A stretch of 64,000 bases of DNA from Massilia sp. Se16.2.3 (GTDB lineage: Bacteria > Pseudomonadota > Gammaproteobacteria > Burkholderiales > Burkholderiaceae_D), in contig NZ_CP050451.1 of the NCBI RefSeq assembly GCF_014171595.1, positions 992,001 to 1,056,000 of the forward strand, read 5' to 3'. A model generated the notes under the pieces. That model saw nothing but the letters and a program-made list of their open reading frames with translations, made no database searches and was not told the origin of the DNA. Shown in pieces: positions 8,518 through 17,978 of this stretch (within the stretch, counting starts at the first letter, position 1; each line of letters begins with the position of its first letter). Position numbers and translations under genes: made by a program.

Positions 8518-8543
8518 TAAAAAAACCGGGGCCGCAGCCCCGG
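8518..8543 (-). terminator. Rho-independent terminator of the PHB-depolymerase-type gene
   Basis: Read on the minus strand: stem CCGGGGC, loop, GCCCCGG (8526-8532 / 8537-8543), followed by a run of seven Ts (the A-run at 8519-8525 on the plus strand). It lies 23 bases beyond the stop codon of the minus-strand gene. Confidence 0.9.
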
Positions 8544-8565
8544 CAAGACTTGCACCTGACGGGAT

Positions 8566-10302
8566 TTACGGGCAGTTGCCGATGACGTAGTAACCGGGCG
8601 CGGTCTGCGCCAGCGTGGTCGTATAGAAGGTGTTGTTCAGGCCCATGTTCTGGTTCGAGCCGTTCGCCAGTGCATAGCCGCCGCTCGCATGCGCGCGACC
8701 GGCCGTCACGTGGGCATAGTTACTGGACGTGGTTGCGGTGCAGCTGCCCGTAGTGCTGGCGGTGACGCTGGCCGAACGTGCGCTTTCCACGCCGCCGTTG
8801 CCGAGCGCGGACACCTGGTAGCTGTAGCCCGTGGAGGCGGCCAGGCCGGTATCGGTGTAGCCGGTCGCCGTCACGGCCGCGCCATTGACCTTGCTGCCGT
8901 TGCGGTAAACGTTGTAGCCAACGGCGCCGTTCGAAGCGTTCCAGGTCAAGCTGATGCTGCTGGCGCTGCGCGCGCTGATTGCCAGGCCAGCGGGCGCCTG
9001 CAGGGCGGGTGCGCTGCCGACCAGGAACTGGCTGATGCTGCAGGCGTTCGAGGTCAAGCCGGTGCTGCTGTCGGTGGCCGTGACGCTGCCGCTGTAATAG
9101 CCGTCGGCGCGTCCCGCATACGCCTTGCTGAAGCTGGCGCCGCTGCCGGCGGCGGCGTCGTTCACCGGCGTCGGCCCGTTCAGCACCACCTTGTAGCTGC
9201 CGATGGTGCCGCTGCCCGCCGCGCCATTGACTGTCACGGTCGACCCGGACACGCTGGCGCTGCACGAGGCCATGGTTGGCGGCGCCACGCGGGCCACGCG
9301 CAGGTTGTTCCTGAACCAGAAATCCATCACGAAGGACGGGTAGTTGACCTTGGTCGCATCCACGTAGTTGCCGTTCTGGCCGCCAGTGCCGGCGGGCCAG
9401 GCGTGGCCCATGCCGGTGACCGTGATTTCCGAGGTGCGCACTTTACCGTTTGCATCCGTATAGGGAATGTTGCTGCCGCCGGTGGGCACGCTCACGGCCG
9501 CGCCTTTGGTGTAGCTGCCGCCGTAGGCGATGCGCATCGCGGCCGCGTCGAGGGGACCATAGCCCTGCGCCACCGTATAGTCGTTGGTTCCCCAGATGAC
9601 GCCGGCGATCTGGCTGCCGAACTGGGACGCATTGGTGCCGGCCAGGTTCCTGCAATTGTTGGCGGCCGTGGTGGCCGTGTAGCCGGAGGGGACCATGCCG
9701 ATCTGCGAGGTCGACACGCCAGGCGGCGGACCGGCATTGATGCCCAGGCCCGCGAACACGTCCGGCGCCAGGCAGCCCATCACCATGGTCTGGGCGCCGC
9801 CCGAGGACAATCCGGTGACGTACACCTGTTTCGGGTCGATCGCGTACTGCGGGTTGCTCAAGAAACGGTTGATCAGGTCGAGCAGCACGCCCGAGTGGCC
9901 GGTGCTGCGGCTGTGCGTCGATTTCGCCCAGTCCCAGCAGTGCACACCATAGACATTGCCGGTCGCATTCGGCGCCAGGATCACGGCGCCGTACTGGTCG
10001 GCGGCCGCTTTCCAGTTGTAGCCCCTGTCGCTGCTGCCGTCGATGACGTCGCCGGCGGCGGTCTGCGAGCAGCCGTGCAGCACCAGCACCAGCGCGCGCT
10101 TGCCGCCCAATGCCGGCGCGGTGGCCGGCCAGTAGTAGTAACCGGTGAGGGCGCCGCCGTTGACGGTGTCGCTCGCCCAGGTCTGGTTGCCGGACCAGGT
10201 GCCGGGACCTGCTTGAACCTGGGCCTGGGCGATGGCCCAGGGGGCGAGTGCGGCGAGCAGCACCGCCTGGCGCGCGGTCCTGTTGAAAAAGCTGAATGTC
10301 AT
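8566..10302 (-). CDS. Secreted PHB-depolymerase-family esterase with fibronectin III domain
   Basis: 578 residues from MTFSFFNRTA; GGAGG precedes this ATG, and earlier in-frame ATGs (10389) lack one. Signal peptide to about residue 28 (IAQAQ). The alpha/beta-hydrolase domain has the oxyanion motif HGC (76-78) and the lipase box GLSSG with nucleophile near Ser166; GMGHAWP probably carries the catalytic His. A fibronectin III domain follows (about 435-515), then a C-terminal module with YAHVTAGRAHASGGYALANG and ending YYVIGNCP, seen in many extracellular PHA depolymerases. It probably hydrolyses polyhydroxyalkanoate or another polyester outside the cell. The acid residue was not assigned. Followed by a strong terminator. 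Confidence 0.88.
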   Translation of the reverse strand: MTFSFFNRTARQAVLLAALAPWAIAQAQVQAGPGTWSGNQTWASDTVNGGALTGYYYWPATAPALGGKRALVLVLHGCSQTAAGDVIDGSSDRGYNWKAAADQYGAVILAPNATGNVYGVHCWDWAKSTHSRSTGHSGVLLDLINRFLSNPQYAIDPKQVYVTGLSSGGAQTMVMGCLAPDVFAGLGINAGPPPGVSTSQIGMVPSGYTATTAANNCRNLAGTNASQFGSQIAGVIWGTNDYTVAQGYGPLDAAAMRIAYGGSYTKGAAVSVPTGGSNIPYTDANGKVRTSEITVTGMGHAWPAGTGGQNGNYVDATKVNYPSFVMDFWFRNNLRVARVAPPTMASCSASVSGSTVTVNGAAGSGTIGSYKVVLNGPTPVNDAAAGSGASFSKAYAGRADGYYSGSVTATDSSTGLTSNACSISQFLVGSAPALQAPAGLAISARSASSISLTWNASNGAVGYNVYRNGSKVNGAAVTATGYTDTGLAASTGYSYQVSALGNGGVESARSASVTASTTGSCTATTSSNYAHVTAGRAHASGGYALANGSNQNMGLNNTFYTTTLAQTAPGYYVIGNCP

Positions 10303-10602
10303 GGAAGCCTCCGTTGCGTGAAGCACGTTGAAGAGCCGGGCGTAAGGACGTGACGAGGCCACTCGGATCGCGCCGGATCGGTGAGACAAAAAGAGAAGGG
10401 GAAGCAGCGCGAACAGCGCTAGGAGGTGGGCGAGGGAAGGGTTTTCATTGATGGTCTCCGCATGTAGATATAGTTTTGTTGTGGCGACGTGAAGTCGCCA
10501 AACTTATTCTAGGCTTCGACGAAACGCCCACAAGCGGCGCACAGGCACGCCGTTTGTGCGCTTTTGCACAGCGCGCGGAGCAGGACGGAAGCGGCGTGAC
10601 TT
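10303..10602. other. Non-coding upstream region of the esterase gene
   Basis: No convincing gene. It contains a small hairpin GGCGAC (near 10484) / GTCGCC with a five-base loop, flanked by AGTTT and AAACT, in an otherwise AT-richer stretch (about 10440-10515) that probably holds the promoter of the minus-strand esterase. The rest shows no recognisable motif. Two large palindromic repeats start immediately to the right. Confidence 0.4.
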
Positions 10603-10760
10603 AGAGCCTATCCCGGTAGTCCGGGGAAAGCTGGTGGCGATGCATGGCAAGCGCGGGCAAGGCGCGAGGAGGCCGCATGGCTGGCCATGCAACGACGAGC
10701 AACGCAGCACGCGTTTGTCAGGCGCGCCAGCAGCGACTCCGGACTACCGGGATAGGCTCT
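10603..10760. repeat. Palindromic intergenic repeat, family 2, copy D
   Basis: Terminal inverted repeats of 22 bases, perfect: 10603-10624 against 10739-10760. The interior contains CAAGGCGC (10658-10665), a central hairpin GCATGG/CCATGC with loop CTGG (10675-10690), then GACGAG and CAACGC (10700-10705). The same order of boxes (CAAGGCGC, small hairpin, GCGAG or CGAG, CAACGC) occurs in copies at 10767, 20001 and, inverted, 13577, but with unrelated outer arms. No open reading frame inside. Confidence 0.75.
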
Positions 10761-10766
10761 TAGAGC

Positions 10767-10859
10767 GCCTAACAAAACCTTCAGAGCAAGGCGCAGCCGC
10801 GAAGACAGTACGCCTGTACGGCGAGCGGGTGCAACGCAGCTATGGAGGTTTTGTTAGGC
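10767..10859. repeat. Palindromic intergenic repeat, family 2, copy A
   Basis: Perfect 14-base terminal inverted repeat (10767-10780 / 10846-10859). Core boxes: CAAGGCGCA (10787), GAAGACAGTAC (10801), GTACGGCGAG (10816), TGCAACGC (10830). The box-to-box spacing is identical to copy B at 20001-20101, and 40 of 51 core bases are identical, while the outer arms share no sequence. Located six bases after copy D and just downstream of the gene at 10864-11328 (minus strand). Confidence 0.8.
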
Positions 10860-10863
10860 CCAC

Positions 10864-11328
10864 TTAGGCCGTCTGTCCGCCGAGGAGGCGCCAGACCCCA
10901 TAGAAAACCAGCGCGCCGACCAGGCCGTGGCAGCCGAAGCGCAGGATCTCTTCGCCGTAGCTGAGCCAGGCATAGGTCGTGGGCTGGCCCGCGATATAGG
11001 TGTCGACATACACGCCGTGCCAGTTGTGCCCGTCCGAGTAGTCGCCGAGCGGGCGCGGCCAGAAGAGGGCTGCCACCGGAAGCGCGCCCGCCAGCAGGCC
11101 GGCCAGGGCCAGCGATGGCCAGCTTAGCCAATCAAGCTTGCGCATCACCAGGAAGATGGGTACACCGCCAACGAGGACCACCGCAGCGGCGACGGCAATG
11201 GTCATGACGGCGAATGCGCCGATGAAGTTCGGCTGGGACTGCGCAGCGGACAAGGCATCGGGGTGGAGGGCGGCGAACACCAGTGGCTGAACCAGGGCGG
11301 CGGCGATGGCGGCGACAATGATACGCAT
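10864..11328 (-). CDS. Hypothetical four-helix membrane protein
   Basis: 154 residues. Hydrophobic segments at about 3-22 (possibly a signal anchor), 35-60 (IGAFAVMTIAVAAAVVLVGG), 68-92 (LSWPSLALAGLLAGALPVAA) and 130-150 (HGLVGALVFYGVWRLLGG). A polar loop between helices three and four contains WHGVYVDTYIAGQPTTYAW. No family recognised. Isolated on the minus strand; its 3' end abuts a structured repeat (copy A), which may act as its transcription stop. Confidence 0.6.
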   Translation of the reverse strand: MRIIVAAIAAALVQPLVFAALHPDALSAAQSQPNFIGAFAVMTIAVAAAVVLVGGVPIFLVMRKLDWLSWPSLALAGLLAGALPVAALFWPRPLGDYSDGHNWHGVYVDTYIAGQPTTYAWLSYGEEILRFGCHGLVGALVFYGVWRLLGGQTA

Positions 11329-11444
11329 GGGCTTCTCGGGTCGGGGCGCTGCGGCGGCAAGCTTGCCGGACCATGGCCAGCGCAGGCGGATTGGAATGCG
11401 CCAGTGTAGGTCGATATTGATGAGTTGGCAACATCTTTGCAGGC

Positions 11445-11474
11445 ATAAAAAAACCGGGACACAGTGTCCCGGTT
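11445..11474 (-). terminator. Rho-independent terminator of the DUF885 gene
   Basis: Near-perfect stem AACCGGGACAC (11452-11462) / GTGTCCCGGTT (11464-11474); on the minus strand it is followed by a T-run (A-run at 11447-11453 on the plus strand). It lies 22 bases beyond the stop of the minus-strand gene at 11497. Confidence 0.9.
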
Positions 11475-11496
11475 GTCATGTGCGGCGCCTGCCGGC

Positions 11497-13473
11497 TTAA
11501 TTGCGCATCAGCTCCGCGATCACTTTCACCGGCGCATTGCCGTAGCTGAGGAACTGGTCGTGGAAGGCCTTCTGGTTGAAGCGCTCGCCCAACGCCTGCT
11601 TGCGCTGCTCGCGCAGTTCCATGATCTCGGCGTAGCCACTGAAGTAGCTGGTCAGCTGCACCGACGAGAGCTGCACGCGGCGCCATTTTTCGGTCGCTTC
11701 CTGGCGCGTCTGGAAGGCCTGGCGGGTCAGCAGGTCCAGGGCCTCCTCGCGTTCCATGCCGTTCACGTGTACCGAGTAGTCGAGGATGGTGTTGGTCACG
11801 CTGCGCAGGTTCCACTTCGAATACATCAGCCACATCTCGGGCGCGTTGCCGCCGTAGCCCGATTCCAGCATCATGCGCTCGCCGTACACGGCCCAGCCCT
11901 CGACCATCGCGCCATTGCCGAACAGGGACTTGATCAGCGAAGGCGAACGATTGGCGTGCACCAGCTGGGCGTAATGGCCAGGGATGGCTTCATGGATGTT
12001 CAGGATCTGCAGGATCCACTCGTTGTATTCGCGCAGGCTGCTTTCGGCCTGCTCGTTCGACAGGCCGTCGAGCGGCGTGACGTTGTACCAGGTCTTGTCC
12101 TTCGAACGGTAAGGACCGGGCGCATCGATGCTGGCGCCGGCCACGCCGCGCTGGTACATCGGCGTCTCGCGCACTTCGAGGGGTTTGCTCGGATCCAGCG
12201 TGAGCAGGTCGTTCTTGACGACCCAGTCCTGCAGTTGCGGGATTTGACGGCGGATCTCGGGGAAGAAGTTTTCGCGCGCGACGTGGCGGCTGGAGAGCCG
12301 GTCGATCAGCATGCCGATCTTCTGGAAGCGGTCGTTCGGCTTCTTCGTGTCGGCCATGTAGCGCGGCCACAGTTCGTCCGAGATCGCGTTCATGCGGGTG
12401 AGCAGTTCCTCGCGCGCGGCCAGCGCTTTGCGGTAGGTCTGCTCGGCGCTGCTGGCCGACTGGATCTCGAGCGCGAACTTCTGTTCATACAGCGCCTTGC
12501 CGATCCTGAACGAGCGCGCCTGGCCGTTGGCCGCCTGCGTCTTTTCCAGGTTGGTCAGGAAGTCGACGTAGTTCAGCACCGCGGCGCCGGCATTGGCAAC
12601 GCGCTGGGCGAAGATCGTTTTTTCCTGCGTGTTCAGCGTCGATTCCGCCGCAGCCTGGCCGATATCAGCCAGCACCACCAGCGTGCCCGGCGCCTGTGCA
12701 ATGGCGAGCTGGGTGTGTTCGCGCGTCGGGTTGACGATGCTCGCCTGCGCCGCCTGGTAATAGGCCGGCACGTTGGCCAGGCGCTTGAGGAGGGTGCGCA
12801 GGCGCTGGGGCTTGGCCGCGTACTCGGTGGTCAGGATCAGGTCGAGCGGCTGGGCGATGTTGTACAGCGCCGGATTCCATTCGAATTCGCCGAAGGTGGT
12901 CAGGCGCCAGCGGTCGTTCTCGAGTTTATTGATCAGGAGGGCGATGTCGGTGCGCTGGCGCGGCGACATCTGGCGCTGGTCGAGCTTGCGGAATTTTTCC
13001 AGCCATTCTTCGGCAAAGGCGAGCTTTTTCGCGCGCGTGGAGGCATCAGGAATGGTCAGCGTGGCAGCGGCGTCGAATTTGCCGACGGCGATGCCGCCTT
13101 CCGGGTCGACGCGCCAGAGCGCGGTCAGGAACTGCATCGACAGGCTGTCGGCGCGGCGGTCGAGGCGTTTTTCGCCCGACGCCGGCGCCGTGCTCGCGAC
13201 GGTTTCGCGGCTCGGGGCGGCGACTGCGGCGGTGACCGCGACGGCTGCTGCGCCGGTTGCGGCAGCTTTACCCTTCTTCGATGTGCTCTTCTTCGAGGTG
13301 CCCTTGGCAGCGGCCGGCGCGCTGCGCTTGGCAGAGGCCTTGGATTTCACGACCTTCGCCGCCTTCGGTTTGGCGGTTTTCGTCGCGGTCTTGGCAAGTG
13401 CGGCGCTGGCGGGCGCCAGTGCCAGGCTGGCAAGCATGACTGCCAGCGCGAGTTTCGTCTTCATCATCTTCAT
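11497..13473 (-). CDS. DUF885 family metallopeptidase-like lipoprotein/periplasmic protein
   Basis: 658 residues. Signal peptide to about residue 25 (ASAALA). A Lys/Ala-rich low-complexity stretch follows (about 28-85; KTATKTAKPKAAKVV-like, SKKSTSKKGKAAATG), resembling histone-H1-type tails, before the folded domain starts near residue 100. The DUF885 domain shows the zinc-site-like NIHEAIPGHYAQ (His near 494) and then MVEGWAVYGERM. DUF885 proteins are related to M32-type carboxypeptidases and are usually secreted; the peptidase activity here is inferred. The alternative start MMKTKLALAV is three codons in. A terminator follows. Confidence 0.85.
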   Translation of the reverse strand: MKMMKTKLALAVMLASLALAPASAALAKTATKTAKPKAAKVVKSKASAKRSAPAAAKGTSKKSTSKKGKAAATGAAAVAVTAAVAAPSRETVASTAPASGEKRLDRRADSLSMQFLTALWRVDPEGGIAVGKFDAAATLTIPDASTRAKKLAFAEEWLEKFRKLDQRQMSPRQRTDIALLINKLENDRWRLTTFGEFEWNPALYNIAQPLDLILTTEYAAKPQRLRTLLKRLANVPAYYQAAQASIVNPTREHTQLAIAQAPGTLVVLADIGQAAAESTLNTQEKTIFAQRVANAGAAVLNYVDFLTNLEKTQAANGQARSFRIGKALYEQKFALEIQSASSAEQTYRKALAAREELLTRMNAISDELWPRYMADTKKPNDRFQKIGMLIDRLSSRHVARENFFPEIRRQIPQLQDWVVKNDLLTLDPSKPLEVRETPMYQRGVAGASIDAPGPYRSKDKTWYNVTPLDGLSNEQAESSLREYNEWILQILNIHEAIPGHYAQLVHANRSPSLIKSLFGNGAMVEGWAVYGERMMLESGYGGNAPEMWLMYSKWNLRSVTNTILDYSVHVNGMEREEALDLLTRQAFQTRQEATEKWRRVQLSSVQLTSYFSGYAEIMELREQRKQALGERFNQKAFHDQFLSYGNAPVKVIAELMRN

Positions 13474-13576
13474 CGGCCCTGTGAAATGGAGTTCAAGGCG
13501 CCGCCCAATACAGGCCAGCGCGCCAGAGTAGCACCATTCGCCTTCCCTGCGGGAGGCTGAAACAATACGTCACGTC

Positions 13577-13696
13577 GGGGGCCTCGGCAAACCTACTGCG
13601 CGTTGCACTGTCGGCCTGCGATGCTCGCTGTACTCGCGTACAGCTGCGCGTCTCGGCCAACATTGCTGCCGCTCGCTACGGTTTTCCGAGGCCCCC
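13577..13696. repeat. Palindromic intergenic repeat, family 2, copy C (inverted)
   Basis: Terminal inverted repeats GGGGGCCTCGG (13577-13587) / CCGAGGCCCCC (13686-13696), extending inward with one mismatch and one bulge. Read on the minus strand, the core has CTGTAC GCGA GTACAG, a six-base stem with a GNRA-type tetraloop, then AGCGAG and later TGCAACGC, the same box order as copies A and B. No gene inside; it sits upstream of the DUF885 gene and beyond the 3' end of the helicase gene. Confidence 0.65.
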
Positions 13697-13735
13697 GTTG
13701 CTGGTCGGCCCGCACTTCTAGCGGGAGACCACGGT

Positions 13736-13793
13736 TTTGTGGCCGCGGCATGTGCGCCGCCGCGTCACCCGATATGGATGAATCGGCCACAAA
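13736..13793. repeat. Imperfect long hairpin beyond the helicase gene
   Basis: Inverted repeat TTTGTGGCC (13736-13744) / GGCCACAAA (13785-13793) with a 40-base GC-rich interior containing GCGGC/GCCGC complementarity. It lies past the 3' end of the minus-strand helicase gene. There is no T-run in the right place, so I do not call it an intrinsic terminator. The rest of the 13474-13846 gap holds family-2 copy C and nothing else I recognise. Confidence 0.4.
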
Positions 13794-13846
13794 GGCGGCA
13801 TGATCACATGGATTGCCCGACAATGCCAGAAGCGGGGCTGTTCGCG

Positions 13847-16800
13847 TCAGCTATTGAAACCCTGCCGCAGCATCGCCAGCATGTCGCCGGGCGACAGGCG
13901 CGCGGCCAGGTCGCCGCCTTCGAGCAGGCTGTCGGCAAGGTCGCGCTTGTGGTGGTGCAGGTCGACGATGCCTTCCTCGATCGTATGGCGCGCCACCAGC
14001 CGGTAGATGGTAACTGGACGCTGCTGGCCCATGCGGTGGGCGCGGTCCGAGGCCTGGTCTTCCACGGCCGGGTTCCACCACGGGTCCATGTGGATCACGT
14101 AGTCGGCGGCGGTCAGGTTGATGCCGACGCCGCCCGCCTTCAGGCTGATGAGGAAAAGGTCTCCCTCTCCGGCCTGGAAAGCGTCGACGCGTTTTTTCCG
14201 TTCCTGCATCGAGGTCGAACCATCGAGGTACTGGTATTTGATGCCACGCGCGTCGAGGTGCTTGCGTATCAACGACAAGTGATCCACGAACTGGCTGAAC
14301 ACCAGCGCCTTGTGGCGGTTCTCGAGCAGATCGTCCGCCAGGCGCGCGAATGCGGCCAGCTTGCTGCTGCCGATGCCGAGACCCGGCGCAACCAGTTCCG
14401 GATTGCAGACGGCGCGGCGCAGCCGCATCATCTCGGCCAGGATGGCAATCGACTTCTGGCTTTGCGGTGCTTCCAGCGAGGCCAGCTTATCGAGCGCCTC
14501 GCGCCGCAGCGATTCGTACAGCGCTGTTTCTTCCGGCGTGAGTTCGACCGGCAGCACGATCTCGGTACGCGGCGGCAGCTCGGTGAGCACCTGGCTCTTG
14601 GTGCGGCGCAGGATGAAGGGCTGCGTCAGGCGGCGCAGGCGCGCACGGGCCGCGCTCTCGGCCCGCTTGTCCTGGGCTTTTTCGATCGGCCCGGCAAAGC
14701 GCAGCTGGAACTGGTCGGCCGTGCCGAGCAGGCCCGGGTTGATGAACCTGAACAGGTTCCACAACTCGCCCAGGTGGTTTTCCAGCGGCGTGCCGGTGGC
14801 CACCATGCGGAAGTCGCCCTGCAGCGCCATCACCGCAGCTGAACGGCGCGTGTGCGCATTCTTGAAGGCTTGCGCTTCGTCCATCACGATCGTGTGCCAG
14901 CGCTTTTTCGCAAACAGCGGCGCTTCCAGCTGCAGCAGGCCATAGCTGGCGACCACCACGTCGAAGGGACCGGCGTCCGCGATGGCGGCGGCACGCTCGC
15001 CGGGCCCGAACAGGGTGACGTTCAAGGTCGGCGCAAAGCGCGCGGCTTCCGCGATCCAGTTGGTGCACACCGAGGTCGGTGCCACCACCAGGGTAGGGCC
15101 GTCCGGAGCGCGCAGCAGGATCAGGGCCAGCGCCTGCAGCGTTTTACCGAGGCCCATGTCGTCGGCCAGGCAGGCGCCCACGCCCCAGTGGGCCAGGCGT
15201 GCCAGCCATGCGAAACCTTCGCGCTGGTAGTCGCGCAGTTCGGCCTGCAGCGTGGACGGCAGCTGCGGCTCGTAGTGGGCGTTGTCCGCCATCTTTTTCA
15301 GGTGCGCGCGCCAGCCCTTGTCGGCTTCGACGCCACCGGCTTCCAGCGCCAGCTCTTCCAGTACAAAACTGGCCAGCGGATGCACACGCAGCGCCTCGTC
15401 GTTCGCGTCCGTGTAGGCGGCGAGATCGGTCAGGCGCCGGTGCAGTTCGTTCGTCAGCGCCACGAACTGGTTGTCCCCCAGGGCGACGAAGCGGCCTTCG
15501 CTATGTCGAACCTTGTCGAGCAGCGAGCGCAGGTCGAGGATGCGGCCTTCGTCCAGCACGACTTCGCCGTCGGCCGCGAACCAGTCCTTGTCGCGCTTGA
15601 TATTCAGGCGTACGGATTTCGACGTCACCTTCTTGCTGACGCGGAAAGGCTCGCCTTCCGGCCAGGCGATGACGACCGCGTTCGGGTCGAGCTCCTGCAA
15701 TTCGCTCACCAGTTCCAGGCATTGCATCGGCTGACCGAGCAGCCACTCGTCGTGTTCCTGCTCGGCGAATTCGAGCGCGCGGCAGGCGGCGACCAGCTGG
15801 CGTTCGGCCTCGCGCTCGGCGTTGAGAATGCGTCTGGCCTCGGTGCGCACGCCATTGACGTCGGCAATGACACGTTCGGCACCGCTGCCGGGCGCGTAAT
15901 ACGCACCGGTGTCCGGTAGCGGCCGCACCAGGATGCGCAGGCGCAGGCCCCGGTTATAAGGCAGCAGGTGCAGGTGCAGGCGCGCGTCGGCATCGATGCG
16001 CTCGATGTCGGCGGCGCTGGCGCCGATGTCCGACTGCACCGTGACGATCGAGGAGATCGCGCCGATCGCCTGCAGCACGCGCACCTCGGCTTCCAGCGGC
16101 ACCTGCAAGCCGTCGCCGACGATGGCGCCGATGCGGCGGTGCTCGTCGCGGATGCGCACCACGCGCAGGCGCGTCGGCGTCTCGCGCGTGACGACGACGT
16201 CGCCGACGCCCCGCGCACCGGCGGACGCAGCGAGATCGTCACCTGTCCCTGCGCGGCCTTCACCAGCAGTTCGGGTTCGCCCGGCAGCAGTTCGACGCGG
16301 GTACCGGGCGCGTCGAACCAGAACAGCAGCGGATGGCCGATCAGGGCCGCTAAAGCCTTGTCGAGGTCGATTTCGTAGCGCAGGCCGCTGCTGTAGTACT
16401 GGCGCGCCGCGCCGATGCTCGATACCACCAGCAGGTCCTGCGCGGTGAGGAAGTCGAGCGTGGCGGCTTCGTCGAGCAGGCGTTTCAGGCCTACCGGCCG
16501 GCCGCGGCTCCAGGCGCCTTGCGCATCGCGCTTCTGCTCGCGCGGCTCGATTTCCTGTACGCCCAGGTGCGGGTCGTAGCGGATCAGCCAGACCAGGCGC
16601 GATTCCTTCACCACTTCGACATTGGTCGCCGGCTGCAGGTTGATCAGCGCGTTCAGCTGGCGCTCCCAGGGCTGCTCGCGCTCGAACCAGAGCGTCATGT
16701 CGGTGTAGCGGCCTTGCTGGCGCAGCGAAATCGCGCGCTGTTCGTGCTTGACGCCGCCCAGCTGCCCCAGCAGGCTGGCGAATTGGGCGCTAAGGAAGTC

Positions 16801-17978
16801 GAAGCCGGCGCTTTCCGCCAGCGCCAGCGCTTCTTCCAGCTGGGCGCGGCGGCTGGACAGTTGCGGCATGCCCAGCCACCAGTGCAGCAGGGCGCGGAAC
16901 AGCACCGGCTGCAGGGCCGTTTCCCAGTTGCGCGAGGGGAGCACCTCGGCATCGACCGTGCCGCCACGGATCTGGCGCAGCATCGACAGTTGCTGGTAGA
17001 CGGCCGTGTCGTGGCTTTGCACGGCGCGCGTGGCGCTGTCGAGATAACTTTCCGCCGCCTTCTGGTACTTGCTTTCCGTGCGCCGCAGCAGGGCCGCCAC
17101 GTACAAGTGGCCGCCGATGCCGCCGAACACGGCCTTTCGCTTGCCGGTCTCGCGCCGCAGCAGCTTTAATGCAGCATCGAAACCGGCCAGCGCGGCATCG
17201 ACGTCGTCGCGGAGCAGCAGCAGCAGGCTGCGGTAGAACAGCGCGCTCGAATCGTCCAGGTCCACCAGCAGGCTTGCCGCCTCGTCGAGGCGCCCACACA
17301 GGATCAGGTGCTCGGCCAGTGCCGCGCGCAATGCCATCGACGGCGCGCTGCCCGCGGCATGGTCGAGGGCATGGGCGCGAATTGCCGGCGCGCTGGCAGG
17401 TTCGCGCTGGACATGGTCGACCAGGATAGCCAGCACGTCATCGCGCAGGGCCGGGTTGATGCGTTCGATGAGGCCCGGCTCGAAGGGACGCGCGCAGATG
17501 TCGACCAGCGGATGCAGGTAGGCCGCTTCATGGCAGCGCAGGCAGGCCGCCAGCAGCGGCGCCACCGTCTTCGGGCCGTCGCCGCCGACCAGGGCCATGC
17601 GCAAGAGCGCCACCCCTGGCGGTAGCTGCGCAGCACCGGGTTGCCTTGCCAGTCGCGCCGCAAGAGGGTGGTGCTGTCGTAGACCTCGCGCAGCTCATTG
17701 AAGCGGCCAGTGCGCAGCAGGTAATCGATGGCCGGCCAGGCCACGCCGGGTGCATTGACGCTGCCGCGCGCGGCCACCTCAGTCGCCAGGCCCAGCGTGC
17801 GCAGCTGCGCCAGGTCGCCGACCAGCGCGCCTTCGTTTTCGTAGGCACCGAGCGGCTCGAGGTGCTCGCGCAGGCGCGTGAATCCGAACGGCTCTCCCGC
17901 CAGCGCCAGCAAGCCGAGGATCAGTTTCTGGCGCGTGCTGGTGGCGGCGAAGGCCTCGTGCAGTGCGGCTTCGGTCAT
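13847..17978 (-). pseudogene. Large SNF2-family DEAD/DEAH helicase, reading frame interrupted twice
   Basis: One ancestral frame of about 1,377 codons split in three. The N-terminal part (from 17978, MTEAALHEAFAATSTRQKLI) shifts at the C-run 17613-17616; the middle part (helical, TPR-like) shifts at the C-run 16209-16212; the C-terminal part is intact. Adding one base at each C-run restores a continuous protein, so I suspect homopolymer errors rather than decay. The C-terminal ATPase has Walker A LADDMGLGKTLQ, the DEAQ box VMDEAQAF, SATP-like ATGTPLEN, and motif VI QASDRAHRMGQQRPV, all SNF2/RapA-type. It presumably remodels nucleic acid-protein complexes. Its ATG overlaps the stop of the upstream S9 peptidase (ATGA at 17975-17978), suggesting coupled translation. 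Confidence 0.85.

Noticed and set aside
8689..10353. Long plus-strand open frame antisense to the PHB-depolymerase-type gene
   Set aside because: Ala/Gly/His/Arg-rich shadow translation without motifs; the minus-strand protein has signal peptide, lipase box and fibronectin domain.
10767..10859. Ends GCCTAAC and GTTAGGC resemble the R boxes of an integron attC site
   Set aside because: Other members of the same repeat family (copies B, C, D) have unrelated ends, the conserved part is the core, and there is no integrase or cassette nearby. In attC sites the reverse holds.
13736..13793. Intrinsic terminator of the SNF2 helicase gene
   Set aside because: The stem is interrupted by a 40-base loop and there is no T-run on the correct side.
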